55,351 nt of DNA from Gracilaria vermiculophylla (lineage: Eukaryota; Rhodophyta; Florideophyceae; Gracilariales; Gracilariaceae). Below are positions 27,846 through 38,689 of this stretch, piece after piece (position 1 is the stretch's first letter; each line of letters begins with the position of its first letter). The notes under the pieces are model-generated. The model was given only the letters and a program-made list of their open reading frames with translations. It was not told the DNA's origin and did not search any database. The position numbers and the translations under genes are program-made. The stretch spans positions 2,638,873 to 2,694,223 of the forward strand of contig JAHNZQ020000172.1 in assembly GCA_019155205.2 (NCBI GenBank), read 5' to 3'.

Positions 27846-30800
27846 TCACAGGTCGAGCAGCGACGGCCCGAGCGCGCCGCCCGCCGCCGTGCCGCCCCCC
27901 CCCGTCGCCACACCCGACCCGCTCAGCCCCCGCCTCGCTTCCTCCCCTCCCGCCCCGCTCTTCTGCCGCCCCAGCCCGCTCAGCAGCAGGTCCACGCCCT
28001 CGCCCACGTGCTTCGGAGCCCCACGCCCGCCGCCGCCGCCGCCGCCGCCACTCGCAGCAGCCGTCTTCTCCGCGCGCAGGCCCTCCAGCAGCTTGTCCGC
28101 TCCCCCGCCCGCCACCGACGCCCCGCCCAGCGCAGCGCTGTGCGTCGCCCGCGTCCCGCGCCTGCCAGCCGCCGACGCAAACCCGCTTTCAAAGTCCGCA
28201 AACTGCTCCACCGCATCTTTGCGAACCGCCACCGCCCCCGCCGAGGCGCCGCCGCTCAACCCCGCCCCGCCCCACAAATCCTCTTCGCCCTCCGCTTTCC
28301 GCCTCCGCTCGCTGCCCCACGCCTCCTCCCCGCGCTGTTGCTGGCAGCTTCTCGACGACCGAGACCCACTGCTCGCGCCCTGGTTCATCAGTGCCGACAG
28401 CCGGTTCACAACAGACTTGATCTGCTTGGTGCCCTTCTTCCGCGCCGCGTCCAGCCTGTCGTTCATCTCATCCATCTTCAGCTTTTGCTTTGCAATGCTG
28501 GACGACGACGGCACGCCCATGGACAACGGCGCGCTTTGCACTCGCTTTTGCCCACCCACACCCACCGCGTACGCCCCGAGTCCCCCACCCCCGTTCAACT
28601 CAACCATGGGTGGCAGACTGCTCCGCAACGCATCCACCTCTTTCGCCTTCGACGAGCTGGCCACCCCAGCCTTATTGCCTCCCATCCCCGACTTGTTCGC
28701 CGCAAATTCGATGCTAATCTCACCCCGCAGTCGCCCAAATTCCACCCCAGCCAGTCGGCAAGGCACGTCGAACATCTTGTCTTTGTTCTCACTGTAGCAC
28801 ACGGGGATTACAAAGTGACCAGCTGGAACAGGGTCCGCCAAAGGTGCAATCGCCACAACTTGACCAATGATGAACGATTCCAGGATTACCTTTTCGTCGC
28901 TCGGCATCATGCACAATCGCAGAGTCTCCCTCCACTCCACAAATGACGAAAACCTCGTTGTTTGTCGAGTCGATATGCCCTCCGATGTTGCAAAGTCGCA
29001 AAATAGCGCTAGAGAGCAGTTGATTTGCGACGTTTGCTCTATGCCGAGCGGTAGCCTAAGCCCTTCTGCCTTCAGCTGAGTCAGCACTATAACGGGTCTC
29101 GTCACCTCTTTTGGCAGCTGCGGGCCTGAGCGACTGTCCACCACCCCATCAGCTAACACCACAGTTTTCGAGTTGCTGCTTTCCGAATCCACACTATCTA
29201 GCCGGTCCTCATATCTTAGAGTCGGGAACGAGTTTCTCACGATAGATATCCCGCTCTCCAATGAGTAGCAAAACGACCCGTCTTTCAGTTTGGACCATGT
29301 CCTCTTGTATTGGCCTTGAGGTGAGCTCATGCATTTCTCCCAATTCATGTCTCCCAGTCGACCAGCCAGAGTGAAGTGGTGGAACTGGTTCGTCACATCG
29401 AAAGACTGACGACCTAAGTTTAACGACGATAAAGCCGAGTACACCTGGGGCGCCCCGCTCAGACTTGCGCTCACAAAGCAAAACGATGTGCCTCCTGCAG
29501 TCAGAGCAATGCCAGCCGCGCCCCCGGCGGCAAACACACCAGAGCGCGTCGTTGTCGCCTCAGACACCGTCATCACAGATGCTGCCAGTCTCTTCGTCAC
29601 AAGGACAGCCAGCGCTGGGCCTCTTTGTGAGACCGCGCAGGCGCCGACAAGCACGTAATCTGAAAAGTCCACATCAAGTGGTACAGCAGCGAGTCCGCTT
29701 GACCGCGCAGATGCGTTGGAGTCCGGCACAACAAGGGCGACGATTTCATGAATATCTTTAGCTTCTGGGTACGGAGCGAGACCCCAATCCTTCATTACAT
29801 GCTCTCCCCGTTTTGTGCCATGCATGACTCTGACGCGGATAGCCGATTGAGCAGGTATCAGGACCGCAACTGGTCTCGACCACGACACCAAGGCTCGTAA
29901 AAAGTTTTCTCTTGCTGTAGTTCCTCCCTTAAACTGCAGGTCAAGAGGAGACGCGGTACATGGATATGCGTGTGACGGCTTGTACATCAAACGCAAACGT
30001 ACAGGAATTTTCTTATCTGATGTCTTGCGCTCTTCGTACTTGCTCCATGAAACGAGGTCCTTTCGCGGATATTGGAAACATATGCCGTCCTGTGTTGAGA
30101 TATACATGAGGTCATCGTACAACTCGATTAGCACGGGTTGCTTGTCGCCTCCGGCGTTTACGCGAAGGGATTCAAACGAATACCATAAGTTGAAGTTCAT
30201 GCTTTGGTTCGACTTTGGTTCTGATTCTTCGTCAACCGATGTTTTCCCCGATAGGCTTTCTCCGTTTCCTAAAGAGGGTTTTCGGAGAATTACATTTCCA
30301 CACAGGATGTCAATGACTTCCTGGCGTCCCTCATCAACAAAGTTTTTATAATACATTCTCATGACTGACTTGACTCCATCACCGATAACTCCTGTGGTGG
30401 AGCGTTTTCCCGTCCTCGTAAAGTCAGTCTTCAGTGCGCCTGTGCCGCTGTACTGCTTCGAAACAGCGTCCGCGTTATCACCCCATAGATGCTTGAATCT
30501 GTCTTCCGAATCACTATATAAACGTAACGCGACGTCCTTCGACGTTTTCATCTCCCTCGAGAACACCCTTCGTATTTGCATCTTCAAGACTTCATGCGCA
30601 ATGAGGGACTGCACCACGTTGGTCCGGTCCAGGCAGTCCACGCAGTTGACGCGGAAGACACCAGATTGTGACTTCAGCTCGTGCAAGTCGTGGTCGCTCT
30701 CGTAAAAACCGTAGCTCTCAACATCCTGGCGCAGTTTTCCGAGCAAAATAGCCAGCCCGCGTTCGTACTCCTTGCCGGCGCACTGTTTATGAAAGTCAAA

Positions 30801-32051
30801 CGCTACAAGTTTGGGCGGTTTGTCTCGGTCAAAAGGGCGGAGATAAAGGTCGATATGTCGTTGAAACGCTTCGGCAAGCACGCTTTCGCTGCCCTTCAAG
30901 TCGACCAGACTGACAGCGCAGACGTGTCCATACATGTCCTTGAGCGTGTCGAAATGCTCCGAAAAGGCGCTGCGGCTCGCTAGCAGGGCGGCATCAAGCT
31001 CTGGACTTGGCTTCGCTATGCCGTTGTCCTGGCGCCAGAACACGGGCACACTGCCGCGAATCAAAGTGAATGAGGTGTATATGTGACTCGTCTCTTCAGC
31101 CCAAACCAGTTGCTCTGTTTCCACAAAATTGGCAACGTTCCCCAGCGCATCGGCACCTCTCGTAATGTACCTGGTTCCCGCTCTGTGACGCGAACGCCTG
31201 GAAATCAGCGTGGTTGTGAATTCAGCGCTGCCAGTTGAAAGAGCAGGTGTCTGAAACCTCATGATGCTGGTGCCGACAAATCCGTATATCGTGCGCACGG
31301 CCCATGATCTACAAGCGTGCGGGAGTCGGTCCACCATTGGGAAGTTCCACCAAAAGGTGTGCTTGGTGTGGTGTGACCCGTTCCGTTGAGACCTCAAAGT
31401 AAGGTCGATGGCAGTTGAATAATATACAGAGCCACCTTCCAGAATCTTCGTGAGTGCGGACGCCACTTCCTTGTCGTCCTTAGAAGGCAACGCTTCGCCT
31501 AGGCGCACCAAACGAACCTTCGAAACCGACATGATGTTGCCGGAGGGGTGGGCTCCGGCTCGGCGGGCCTGCATGGCAAGCACGACAAACAAGGCCGAAT
31601 GCAGAGGAAGCACGCCCAAAAAAGCGACAGCGGCATCCGCGGGCAGGGACGAGTACGAAGTGGAAGACGGAATTCCGGCGTGTTCGGGCGAGGACGCGAC
31701 AAAGGCAGGCGGCGGGCTCAAAGGGTTTTCATCAGTAGCAAACGGGAAAACAAGGTAACGATTGGAGTCCTTTCGGGGGTCTTTGTTTTCGGCGGGGGTG
31801 ACTCGAGGCGGGGAAGGCAAGTCAAAATCAATGAGGTTCTTGGGGGCGGCTGGCAATGGACTTTGCTTTCTGTGCACGGAATTTGCGGCGTCGATGAGAG
31901 CGTTCCGGTCTGAAGGTTCTGAGTTGAGAGCGAACGTAAGGTCGTGGAGCACGAGACGATCCGACAAATAGAGCACGCGAAGCCCTCGCGGGGGGAGGGC
32001 TGAAGACATTGCACAACTCGAACTGTAGAGAAGATGAAGTTGTTGAGGCAC
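27846..32051 (-). CDS. Sac-domain phosphoinositide phosphatase, long form
   Basis: 1401 residues from this Met; the Met at residue 15 (32009) is an alternative. Sac phosphatases remove phosphates from inositol lipids on endomembranes. The Sac domain spans roughly residues 140-600. GVLPLHSALFVVLAM begins it, SRRSRHRAGTRYITRGAD (285-301) and FVETEQLVW are family blocks, and NCVDCLDRTNVVQS (469-482) is the catalytic C-x5-R(T/S) loop with C470 and R476 present. After it comes a region with IELYDDLMYISTQDG and a long C-terminal part with beta-type stretches. The end is a Gly/Ala-rich coil with coiled-coil character. No synaptojanin 5-phosphatase motif is visible. Over 4.2 kb the frame has no intron. 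Confidence 0.88.
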   Translation of the reverse strand: MPQQLHLLYSSSCAMSSALPPRGLRVLYLSDRLVLHDLTFALNSEPSDRNALIDAANSVHRKQSPLPAAPKNLIDFDLPSPPRVTPAENKDPRKDSNRYLVFPFATDENPLSPPPAFVASSPEHAGIPSSTSYSSLPADAAVAFLGVLPLHSALFVVLAMQARRAGAHPSGNIMSVSKVRLVRLGEALPSKDDKEVASALTKILEGGSVYYSTAIDLTLRSQRNGSHHTKHTFWWNFPMVDRLPHACRSWAVRTIYGFVGTSIMRFQTPALSTGSAEFTTTLISRRSRHRAGTRYITRGADALGNVANFVETEQLVWAEETSHIYTSFTLIRGSVPVFWRQDNGIAKPSPELDAALLASRSAFSEHFDTLKDMYGHVCAVSLVDLKGSESVLAEAFQRHIDLYLRPFDRDKPPKLVAFDFHKQCAGKEYERGLAILLGKLRQDVESYGFYESDHDLHELKSQSGVFRVNCVDCLDRTNVVQSLIAHEVLKMQIRRVFSREMKTSKDVALRLYSDSEDRFKHLWGDNADAVSKQYSGTGALKTDFTRTGKRSTTGVIGDGVKSVMRMYYKNFVDEGRQEVIDILCGNVILRKPSLGNGESLSGKTSVDEESEPKSNQSMNFNLWYSFESLRVNAGGDKQPVLIELYDDLMYISTQDGICFQYPRKDLVSWSKYEERKTSDKKIPVRLRLMYKPSHAYPCTASPLDLQFKGGTTARENFLRALVSWSRPVAVLIPAQSAIRVRVMHGTKRGEHVMKDWGLAPYPEAKDIHEIVALVVPDSNASARSSGLAAVPLDVDFSDYVLVGACAVSQRGPALAVLVTKRLAASVMTVSEATTTRSGVFAAGGAAGIALTAGGTSFCFVSASLSGAPQVYSALSSLNLGRQSFDVTNQFHHFTLAGRLGDMNWEKCMSSPQGQYKRTWSKLKDGSFCYSLESGISIVRNSFPTLRYEDRLDSVDSESSNSKTVVLADGVVDSRSGPQLPKEVTRPVIVLTQLKAEGLRLPLGIEQTSQINCSLALFCDFATSEGISTRQTTRFSSFVEWRETLRLCMMPSDEKVILESFIIGQVVAIAPLADPVPAGHFVIPVCYSENKDKMFDVPCRLAGVEFGRLRGEISIEFAANKSGMGGNKAGVASSSKAKEVDALRSSLPPMVELNGGGGLGAYAVGVGGQKRVQSAPLSMGVPSSSSIAKQKLKMDEMNDRLDAARKKGTKQIKSVVNRLSALMNQGASSGSRSSRSCQQQRGEEAWGSERRRKAEGEEDLWGGAGLSGGASAGAVAVRKDAVEQFADFESGFASAAGRRGTRATHSAALGGASVAGGGADKLLEGLRAEKTAAASGGGGGGGGRGAPKHVGEGVDLLLSGLGRQKSGAGGEEARRGLSGSGVATGGGGTAAGGALGPSLLDL

Positions 32052-32655
32052 AGAGCTTCAGAAAGTGGTGATATTCGCGAGCCAAACGAAGAGGGTGGGG
32101 CGCTTAGGGCGCCGTATAAGAGACGGTGGAGGTGGTTCGGTCTCTGCCGGGCAGATGCTTGGCTGCGTGAGAGCACTCAGAGAGCCATGTTTGTGAACGG
32201 AGGCCAGCGGCGGCGTCACGTAGAGGCAAAAGCACTTGGCGAAGGCTCTCGGTAAAGGGTCTCGGCGGAGGCTCTTGGCGAAGGCAAGCGGCGAAAATGG
32301 GCGGTGAAGAGCAGCGGCGGGTTGACGGGAGTGGTGCGGAGGGACGGAGAGCGTCCAAGGCGCAGCACACCAAAGCGCCAGCGCAACTGCTTGTGTCAGG
32401 CACGTCACGCTGGAATGGGCCGAAAAGGCCGCGTCACCGGCGCAGCGACGCCTGCATGCCCGCCAAGTGGCCGCGCCCCACGTTGCCGCGCTTCGGTTGG
32501 CTGCCGATGAATAGCAGCAGCCAATGGGCGTCGAAAGGAGCGTCTGTCCCTCACGCCCTGTACCGCCGATTGCTCCATGGCGGTGCGGCTGCAGACCGCT
32601 CGCTCCCCTCCCCGCCGGTCGCCGCATTAGTTCGCACCTCCGCCACCGCTGTCAA
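32052..32655. promoter_or_regulatory. divergent promoter region, Sac / HAD genes
   Basis: About 600 bp with a partly repeated CTTGGCGAAGGCTCT-like unit (about 32230-32290) and an inverted CCAAT-type pair TTGGCTGC (32497-32504) and GCAGCCAA (32517-32524). The HAD frame is also open here from ATG 32524. Confidence 0.4.
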
Positions 32656-33312
32656 ATGATCACCCCTTCGCTTGCCGTCGAGGACGCAATGCGCCACATA
32701 GACAGCGCGGCCGCCGTCATATTCGACAACGACGGCACGCTGGTCGATTCTATGCCCGTCCACAAGACTGCCTGGCAGACAGCTCTCGCACAACACGGCC
32801 TGTCGTTCCCGGAACAGCAGTACTACGCCATGGCCGGCATGCCCGCCTCCGAAATTATTCCGCGCCTGGCTCACGAACAGAATTTACCTCACGTAAGCGT
32901 ACAAGCCGTTCTCGCCGCTCGAAAGAAAGCCGTGGCGGATCAACTGCAACATGTCAAGCCCGTGGCCGTCGTTGTGCAACTCATGAACTACGCAAGGCAA
33001 AAGCGCTTGCCGATTGCCGTTGCTAGCGGCAGTGAGCGTGAGGATGTCTTAAACTCCCTGCGCTATGCTGACATAAGCGCTCACCACTTTGGCGCCGTGG
33101 TGACTGCCGAAGACGTCACCCGTGGAAAACCGCACCCCGAGACATTCCTGTTGGCTGCGGAGCGCCTTGGCGTGCATCCCTCGGCTTGCATCGGCTTTGA
33201 AGACGCTGACAAGGGCATGCAGGCTCTGCGCAGCGCGGGTATGCATGCCGTGGACGTGAGAACCATTCACGGATACCCGCTTCCTGCTTGTCTTCGAGCC
33301 CCCGTGCCATGA
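32656..33312 (+). CDS. HAD-superfamily phosphatase / beta-phosphoglucomutase-like
   Basis: 218 residues from the Met chosen (MITPSLAVEDAMRHID); the frame extends 44 codons upstream to ATG 32524 with an Arg/Pro-rich leader that could be a transit peptide. All HAD motifs are present: I, IFDNDGTLVDS (nucleophile D24 and acid/base D26 positions, in DNDGT); II, VASGSERED; III, the Lys in GKPHPETF; IV, GFEDADKGMQA. A helical cap between I and II (SMPVHKTAWQTAL, then GMPASEII) is that of the beta-PGM/YqaB group, which acts on sugar phosphates. Cytosolic or plastid sugar-phosphate dephosphorylation or mutation is likely; the substrate is not readable. Confidence 0.85.
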   Translation: MITPSLAVEDAMRHIDSAAAVIFDNDGTLVDSMPVHKTAWQTALAQHGLSFPEQQYYAMAGMPASEIIPRLAHEQNLPHVSVQAVLAARKKAVADQLQHVKPVAVVVQLMNYARQKRLPIAVASGSEREDVLNSLRYADISAHHFGAVVTAEDVTRGKPHPETFLLAAERLGVHPSACIGFEDADKGMQALRSAGMHAVDVRTIHGYPLPACLRAPVP

Positions 33313-34067
33313 TACGCCCCGTTCGCCAACCACAGCACGACGGCTTTCATGCGGTACATACCCCCTTGCCCTTGTCCATAGTCCCCATTTTCTGTGTTAT
33401 ACAAATACATGATTTCTGTATATTAAAACCAAAACATGCTTCTACGTCGGGGTGAGCGAGCAGTTTCTCAACAAGTTTTAAAAACAATTGGTGCTCTACA
33501 CCCGTGGCGCGCTCACTCGACTCCCTACACTTTTCTCTCTCCAAGGAATCGTACACCTTCTTGGTTCTCTCAGCGTCATGCCAACTTCGCAATCGGTCTT
33601 TCTCACATCGTCTATTGATTGTTATTCTGTGATCCTCAATGTGTTCTCTTTTGGGGCAGCATACGAAGATTGAGCCGAACGCATTCGGTGCTGAGCCGTG
33701 CTATGAAATGTTTGCGTTGTCTGCAGTGCTTATAAGCTCTTGCTCTTTTGATGTCGTCAAGCAGCATAGGACCGTGCACCCGAGGCTACCCGTCAGTGGT
33801 GGTGTACGTTGCAGTGTGAGTGTGACAATGATTTTCCATAATTTTCTGCGTATGGAATCGGGCTGTTCTGGGAGATTCCATGTCATGTCATGTGCACTTC
33901 TCTCAGGCCCATCCAACAGAAGAGCCGTCCGGTTTAATCTACTGAACACATGCTCTTGAATACTTCACTTTGGTACTGAGTGAGCCGGAAGAGCCAACGC
34001 ATCATCCATTCAGCTTGCTCGAAGATATTTATCAAGAGAAGGATCGACGAAGAAGACAAACATTGAA
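33313..34067. other. no gene recognised
   Basis: 3' region of the HAD gene. A 106-codon + frame (33639-33959) has no family signal and a biased, AT-leaning composition. Confidence 0.4.
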
Positions 34068-34563
34068 ATGGCGAAGCAACAAGCATTCGCGTTTCCCCCC
34101 GCCTTCATCCCAGCCTTGCTTTTCTCTTTGGTTTCGAATTCCTCCACCCCGGACGCTTCTGACCTGTCGACCGCAAACCAGCTGCAGCGCTTGCCTTTCG
34201 TGCAACAGACTGCGCCGGACAATTCTGCTAAAATTCAAGGTCGAACGCTCCCAAATCCTGACCTGTTCAAAAGCCCCGATTTTGAGCGGATGCTGAAAGA
34301 AAAGGCCATGCCCGGGGACTTTCAACCCAGAGACCACGGAAGATAACGCACGCCGCTTCCAGCTCCCAGTGCCGCACGAATTAGCTGACAGAAAAGCTGC
34401 GGTGCGGAAGAAACCCCCACATAAACGCGTTGTACATGTCTTCAGTGAGAATGCACACGTTCCCTTGAATCCGCTCTCGAGAAACTACCCGCACGCGCTT
34501 CATTCTTTGCAAACTTATATTTTGCAGCGAGATCGAGACCGGCGAATGTTGGCTAGACTCTAA
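34068..34563 (+). pseudogene. small hypothetical gene with one frameshift
   Basis: The frame from ATG 34068 begins MAKQQAFAFPPAFIPALLFSLVSN (a signal-peptide-like start) and continues with DNSAKIQGRTLPNPDLFKSPDFERM before running out at TAA 34344. In the next frame, without a gap, coding-like sequence goes on from about 34317 to TAG/TAA at 34561-34563 (FQLPVPHELADRK, KKPPHKRVVHVFSENAHVPL, YILQRDRDRRMLARL). The switch lies at a GGGG run (34314-34317), so one extra G, real or a sequencing error, would explain it. With a single lesion the product is about 165 residues. No family is recognised. It is listed as a pseudogene only because the frame as given is broken. Confidence 0.4.
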
Positions 34564-37500
34564 CACTACAAGTATGAGTTGTTTCATTGCTCGCGAATAG
34601 ATACGTCAAGATTTGTTAGGATTCCCGAATGGAGAGATCAAAGAATGACCATTGGTGGGACATCGCTAGCGTTTATCTGTAACGTCTATGAAAAATATCA
34701 CGTCAGCTTTGAGAACATTCAAAATTCATTCTAATCGCTGTGTCCCTTCCTGTGTATAAATTAGATATCAGTTTTCTACTTCGAACCTGAAGCAAAATCT
34801 TTCACGGAAAGCTCCCTCTCTTCAGAAAATCGGACATATACACTTCTCCATGAATGGCAACGCCCATAGATTTACAAAAACTTGATCAAAGGACAGGACT
34901 CCTCTTAGGCCAAGCAAGACATTCAGGCCAGCCGGAGATCTTCACGATGTAAGCACGGTTTCATACGGTCTTCCGATCGTATAGTGCCTGTTGCTATGGC
35001 TCTTTTTGTGAAGCATGGCTTGTTTGTCTTTGTTTAATAGAGACGGAATTGTGGTCGCGGGAATGAAAACGCACACCATAACAGTATATCTAGACTCGAT
35101 TGCAATCTGTTGAACAATTAAAATCCCAATGACAACATCAGTCACTCCATGTTCAACTAGAAACTATTGAGTTTTATTGCGGTGATCATATAAACTGCTT
35201 TAGGACGAAGAATGCTCATCTAACGGGCTGATATATTGGCAGGGTTTTTATCCAGAGATGGTATCAATCTGATGGGCTTCCGATTGCAATCCCCTTTTGC
35301 AATCTTCCATCCGAGTGCAACGTTGTGTGAGAACGTCCCATTGGATGGCCATCTTTTTCAAGATTTACCCACCGGATTTTGATGTTTTGTTGATAGTTCC
35401 CGTCAGATTGGAATCTCTTGTAGAATATTCACATCAGCATGGGAGCGTTTCTTTATGTAAGAAACTGCTAAATTGTATTTATTATATCAACATATTGAAT
35501 GTATTGAGAGGCATCTTCAACATTAGATAAATTTCTATTTACTTCAAGAACTTATGTTTTTTTAATTTTCAAACTAAATGCTTTTAGAAACATAGTTACA
35601 TCTAAAAAAAAATGCTTGCTAGTGGGTAGAATAATAATTGCCCTTAATGCGCAAACAGTTCTGGTTTAGTTTTTCTGAGACTTGAGAGTACTGATTTGTT
35701 CTGATGATTGGATGGTCCCTTTCTCAGTAATTGAATTGAGATGGGCGATGGGGTTCTGTGCTGCCCACCAGATCGCAATCTAGAAGATGGTCAATCTTGA
35801 TTGCAATCTTTGGATTGCCCATCAGTCGCAGTACCATTAATTGCAATTCATGTCTGCTTTCATCGAATAGAAATCTTTGGATTGCCACTAATTCGAAAAC
35901 ATCCTTGCAACCCAAGTCTGATATTATTTCCTACTATTTGCGAAATCACTTTGTCAGCGATGATAGAAAAACCCAAAGGGTATGGAACTGTGTATTTTTT
36001 TCAGCAATAACGCAACCGAGAGCATATCCCCATCAGGGATTGACATCAATTTGCAAAATTTGTTCTTGAATGGAACTTCAATGATAAGTCTTTACCACGA
36101 GCAATCATCATTTCCGCATCGTGTGCTTTAAATATATCAATCCATATCCTCTGTTTCATTTTTCGAGGCCGGCGGAGCTTCTCAGATCACTCCGACATCC
36201 CAAAGCCTTTAGTTGAGACGTTAAACACTGCAACATACCGTGACCAGGATGAGTTATTGCAACAAGGTTGGATTTGTAATTGGACCTGAGAGTATACTGT
36301 AACTTTTAATCGGTCTGGGAACAAGAATGGTATCGGCGACCAAAGCGGAAAATAGGCAAGTTAAAGCAACGAGCACAGCAGAAAGAAACTATCGACGTGC
36401 CAGAGGGAATAGGCATAGTAAAATACCCCAATAGATGCAAAAAGTATTTTGCTTCAGACGACTAGGGCATACTTTAGCACTCACGCCATTATCCTGCATG
36501 ATTCCATCAGAGTATCCGACTAAAAGCGGTCCACCTCAACGACTGCTCCCCAATGCGAAGATGCTATTTATGCACTACACTCATGACATAAACTTCTTAG
36601 TTTTATTTGGCAAACGACGTGTGTATTCAAACGATGAGCTTCATGAAATTGTTTCTTCGTCTTATTGGCATAGAGCGACTGCTCTCTTCGATTCCATTCG
36701 TCATCACACGGTGTTTAAGCCTGTGGTCGATACAACTTCTAAAACTGAAATGACAAAAGAATCGCGGTAGCAGGGGGGTAAGTGCACTTAAGAGCAGCAC
36801 TGTGCATTCCACCTAAACAGTCGTAACCGGTGAGCTCGAAATCTTCCACATGCCGATCACCCGTCCAAGCTCTGCAGCGCCATGAATCCGGAGAGGTAAT
36901 CGACCGTGTAGTTTACAAATTACAGCCCCTTCCCGATACATGGCCGAATCGAGACATAGCGAGAACAACTACCACACGTCAATGTTTGGATCAGTATCGA
37001 TGTGGTTCAAGCCGAGTGTCGTGTGACCACCCTGAAAGGAAATGAACAAGTACAAGCGAACCAAGAAGCGGTACACTTCGATTTTCAATATGTTTGTTAC
37101 CTCCACGATGTAACTTGAACAATGCTACACTGATGTTCACCCGCAGTAGACTCATTTGCCCGTCATCTCAATGGTCAACAGAAAAGAAACAAATGGATTG
37201 ATAGACCTCCCCGAACCTGGAAAGCTTTCTTTGCTTGGTGGCCTCATCGGTCCATCAGCTGCCCTTTGATTTTCGATCGGGTGTTAATTTTTGAGCATGT
37301 GGCTAAGGGGACAAGGCTAGCAATTCTAACCGTTTTCTCACTGCGGTACGAGTCATATACTGATTGTTCCCACTGCACATTATTTCGAGTCAAAACAACA
37401 AAGAGCTTCAATAACATGCACTCTGCCTCCGGACGAAACTGTTCCGTCAGCAGTCTCCAACCACGAGCACTGCAATCTGTTCCCTCTGCTTGCACATCGA

Positions 37501-37807
37501 CTCACCAGGATTCTGTCATTATGTTGATCCACATTTGTATAAATCAACCCGAACCCTGCATAGTAGATCCCCAACACCACATTCACTCTCTTTTTGAGCG
37601 AATCACGGCGTATTCCTGCTTGTGAGATTTCCAGGTAAAAAGCCGTGCAGGCATCCGGGAGCTGTTGTCTCCCTATCCATACCACGGCGAATATGTTCTC
37701 CGCAAGGCAGAATCAATCGATCAGAACTTCGTAAGTGCGAACATATTATAAACAGTACTAGAGCATCATTCCGCTGCCAGATCAGCAGATGGGCAGAAAG
37801 CATATTG
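34564..37807. other. 3.2 kb AT-rich region, no recognisable gene
   Basis: Both strands were read. Frames of 60-119 codons occur (for example 36435-36770 +, with LFGKRRVYSNDELHEIV, and 37266-37625 +), but none carries a family signature. Several short GATTGCAATC-like motifs are scattered at 35280-35830. The composition resembles the mobile-element region at the left, so decayed elements are possible. Confidence 0.5.
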
Positions 37808-38689
37808 CTAGCTTCCTTCGCTTAACAATAGCTCGGTTGCCCGATGCAAATCGTTCTGCGTTCTCTGGAGAGCAGTAGCGGCCTGGTCCTCCGTAAACCC
37901 CATGTACACGAGGGTTTCCACATTCGTCTCAGGCTCCGGAGTAATCGTTTGGCGAGGCGGAACAGAGGCTGCCTCAAGTCGTCTAAGATTGGCCGAATGA
38001 GGATCATTGTGTCGACGTGATCGTCCCCGAGAACTGCTGTGACGCGTAGTGCCAAGGAACGGGAGCAAATAACGAGAGCAAAAGGAAATGACAAACTCGG
38101 GCATGTCCGCGTTCTCACGTACTATCGGGATGCGATACAGGACGCCGGCAAGAATGGCAGCGACACACGATAAGAGACACTTCCACGATGACAATATGAG
38201 CAGCTGTGTAGCCATGAGGTAGACGAACGTTTTGTCGGAGAATTCTATAGTTCCAAGAATCTGAAAGTGGTACAGCTTTGGCGTCTCGAAAAAGAAGAAA
38301 ACTAGGGATGCGATTATGAGCGAATAGGGCCCTGAGGCTGGGTCTGTAAATGGCAACAGGAGCTGGAAGGAAGCGAGAATTGCTGTATAAATAATCATGG
38401 TTATGATTGCAAACGATGCGAAACGGGATGAACCAAGCTGCCTTTCAAACTGTCTGAAGTAGTACAGAAGAATCATTCCAAAGATGAGCTCACCTGGGGT
38501 TGTAAACACAAAGTTGTGAGAAAGCAAGCGCCAAAGCTGAACTCTCTTGATGACGTCGGTCATTCGCAGTGTCAGACGGTGATGGGAGCCTACAATAGAT
38601 CCAAAGACGGTACATAATATGACAGCCACGACGACAACCTTGATAACTGGGGCATTGTAAAAGCCGGGATACCCTCCCGGGTTGAGCAT
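37808..38689 (-). CDS. UBAC2: UBAC2-like: rhomboid-fold pseudoprotease with C-terminal UBA domain
   Basis: 293 residues. UBAC2 sits in the ER membrane and binds ubiquitylated proteins and UBXD8-type partners in ER-associated degradation. The N-terminal 200 residues hold about six hydrophobic helices (VIKVVVVAVILCTVFGSIV, LIFGMILLYYFRQFERQLGSS, IITMIIYTAILASFQLLL and others). QLWRLLSHNFVFTTPGELIFGMILLYYFRQFE is the rhomboid/Derlin-like L1 region. The GxS Ser and the His of active rhomboids are not seen, as expected for UBAC2. After a Ser/Arg linker, residues 252-293 form a UBA domain (NVETLVYMGFTEDQAATAL, with the MGF loop). Complete and intronless. Confidence 0.85.
   Translation of the reverse strand: MLNPGGYPGFYNAPVIKVVVVAVILCTVFGSIVGSHHRLTLRMTDVIKRVQLWRLLSHNFVFTTPGELIFGMILLYYFRQFERQLGSSRFASFAIITMIIYTAILASFQLLLPFTDPASGPYSLIIASLVFFFFETPKLYHFQILGTIEFSDKTFVYLMATQLLILSSWKCLLSCVAAILAGVLYRIPIVRENADMPEFVISFCSRYLLPFLGTTRHSSSRGRSRRHNDPHSANLRRLEAASVPPRQTITPEPETNVETLVYMGFTEDQAATALQRTQNDLHRATELLLSEGS

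Noticed and set aside
35000..36000. scattered GATTGCAATC-like repeats as a CRISPR-like array
   Set aside because: Irregular spacing, imperfect and few copies, eukaryotic context; no cas-like gene.
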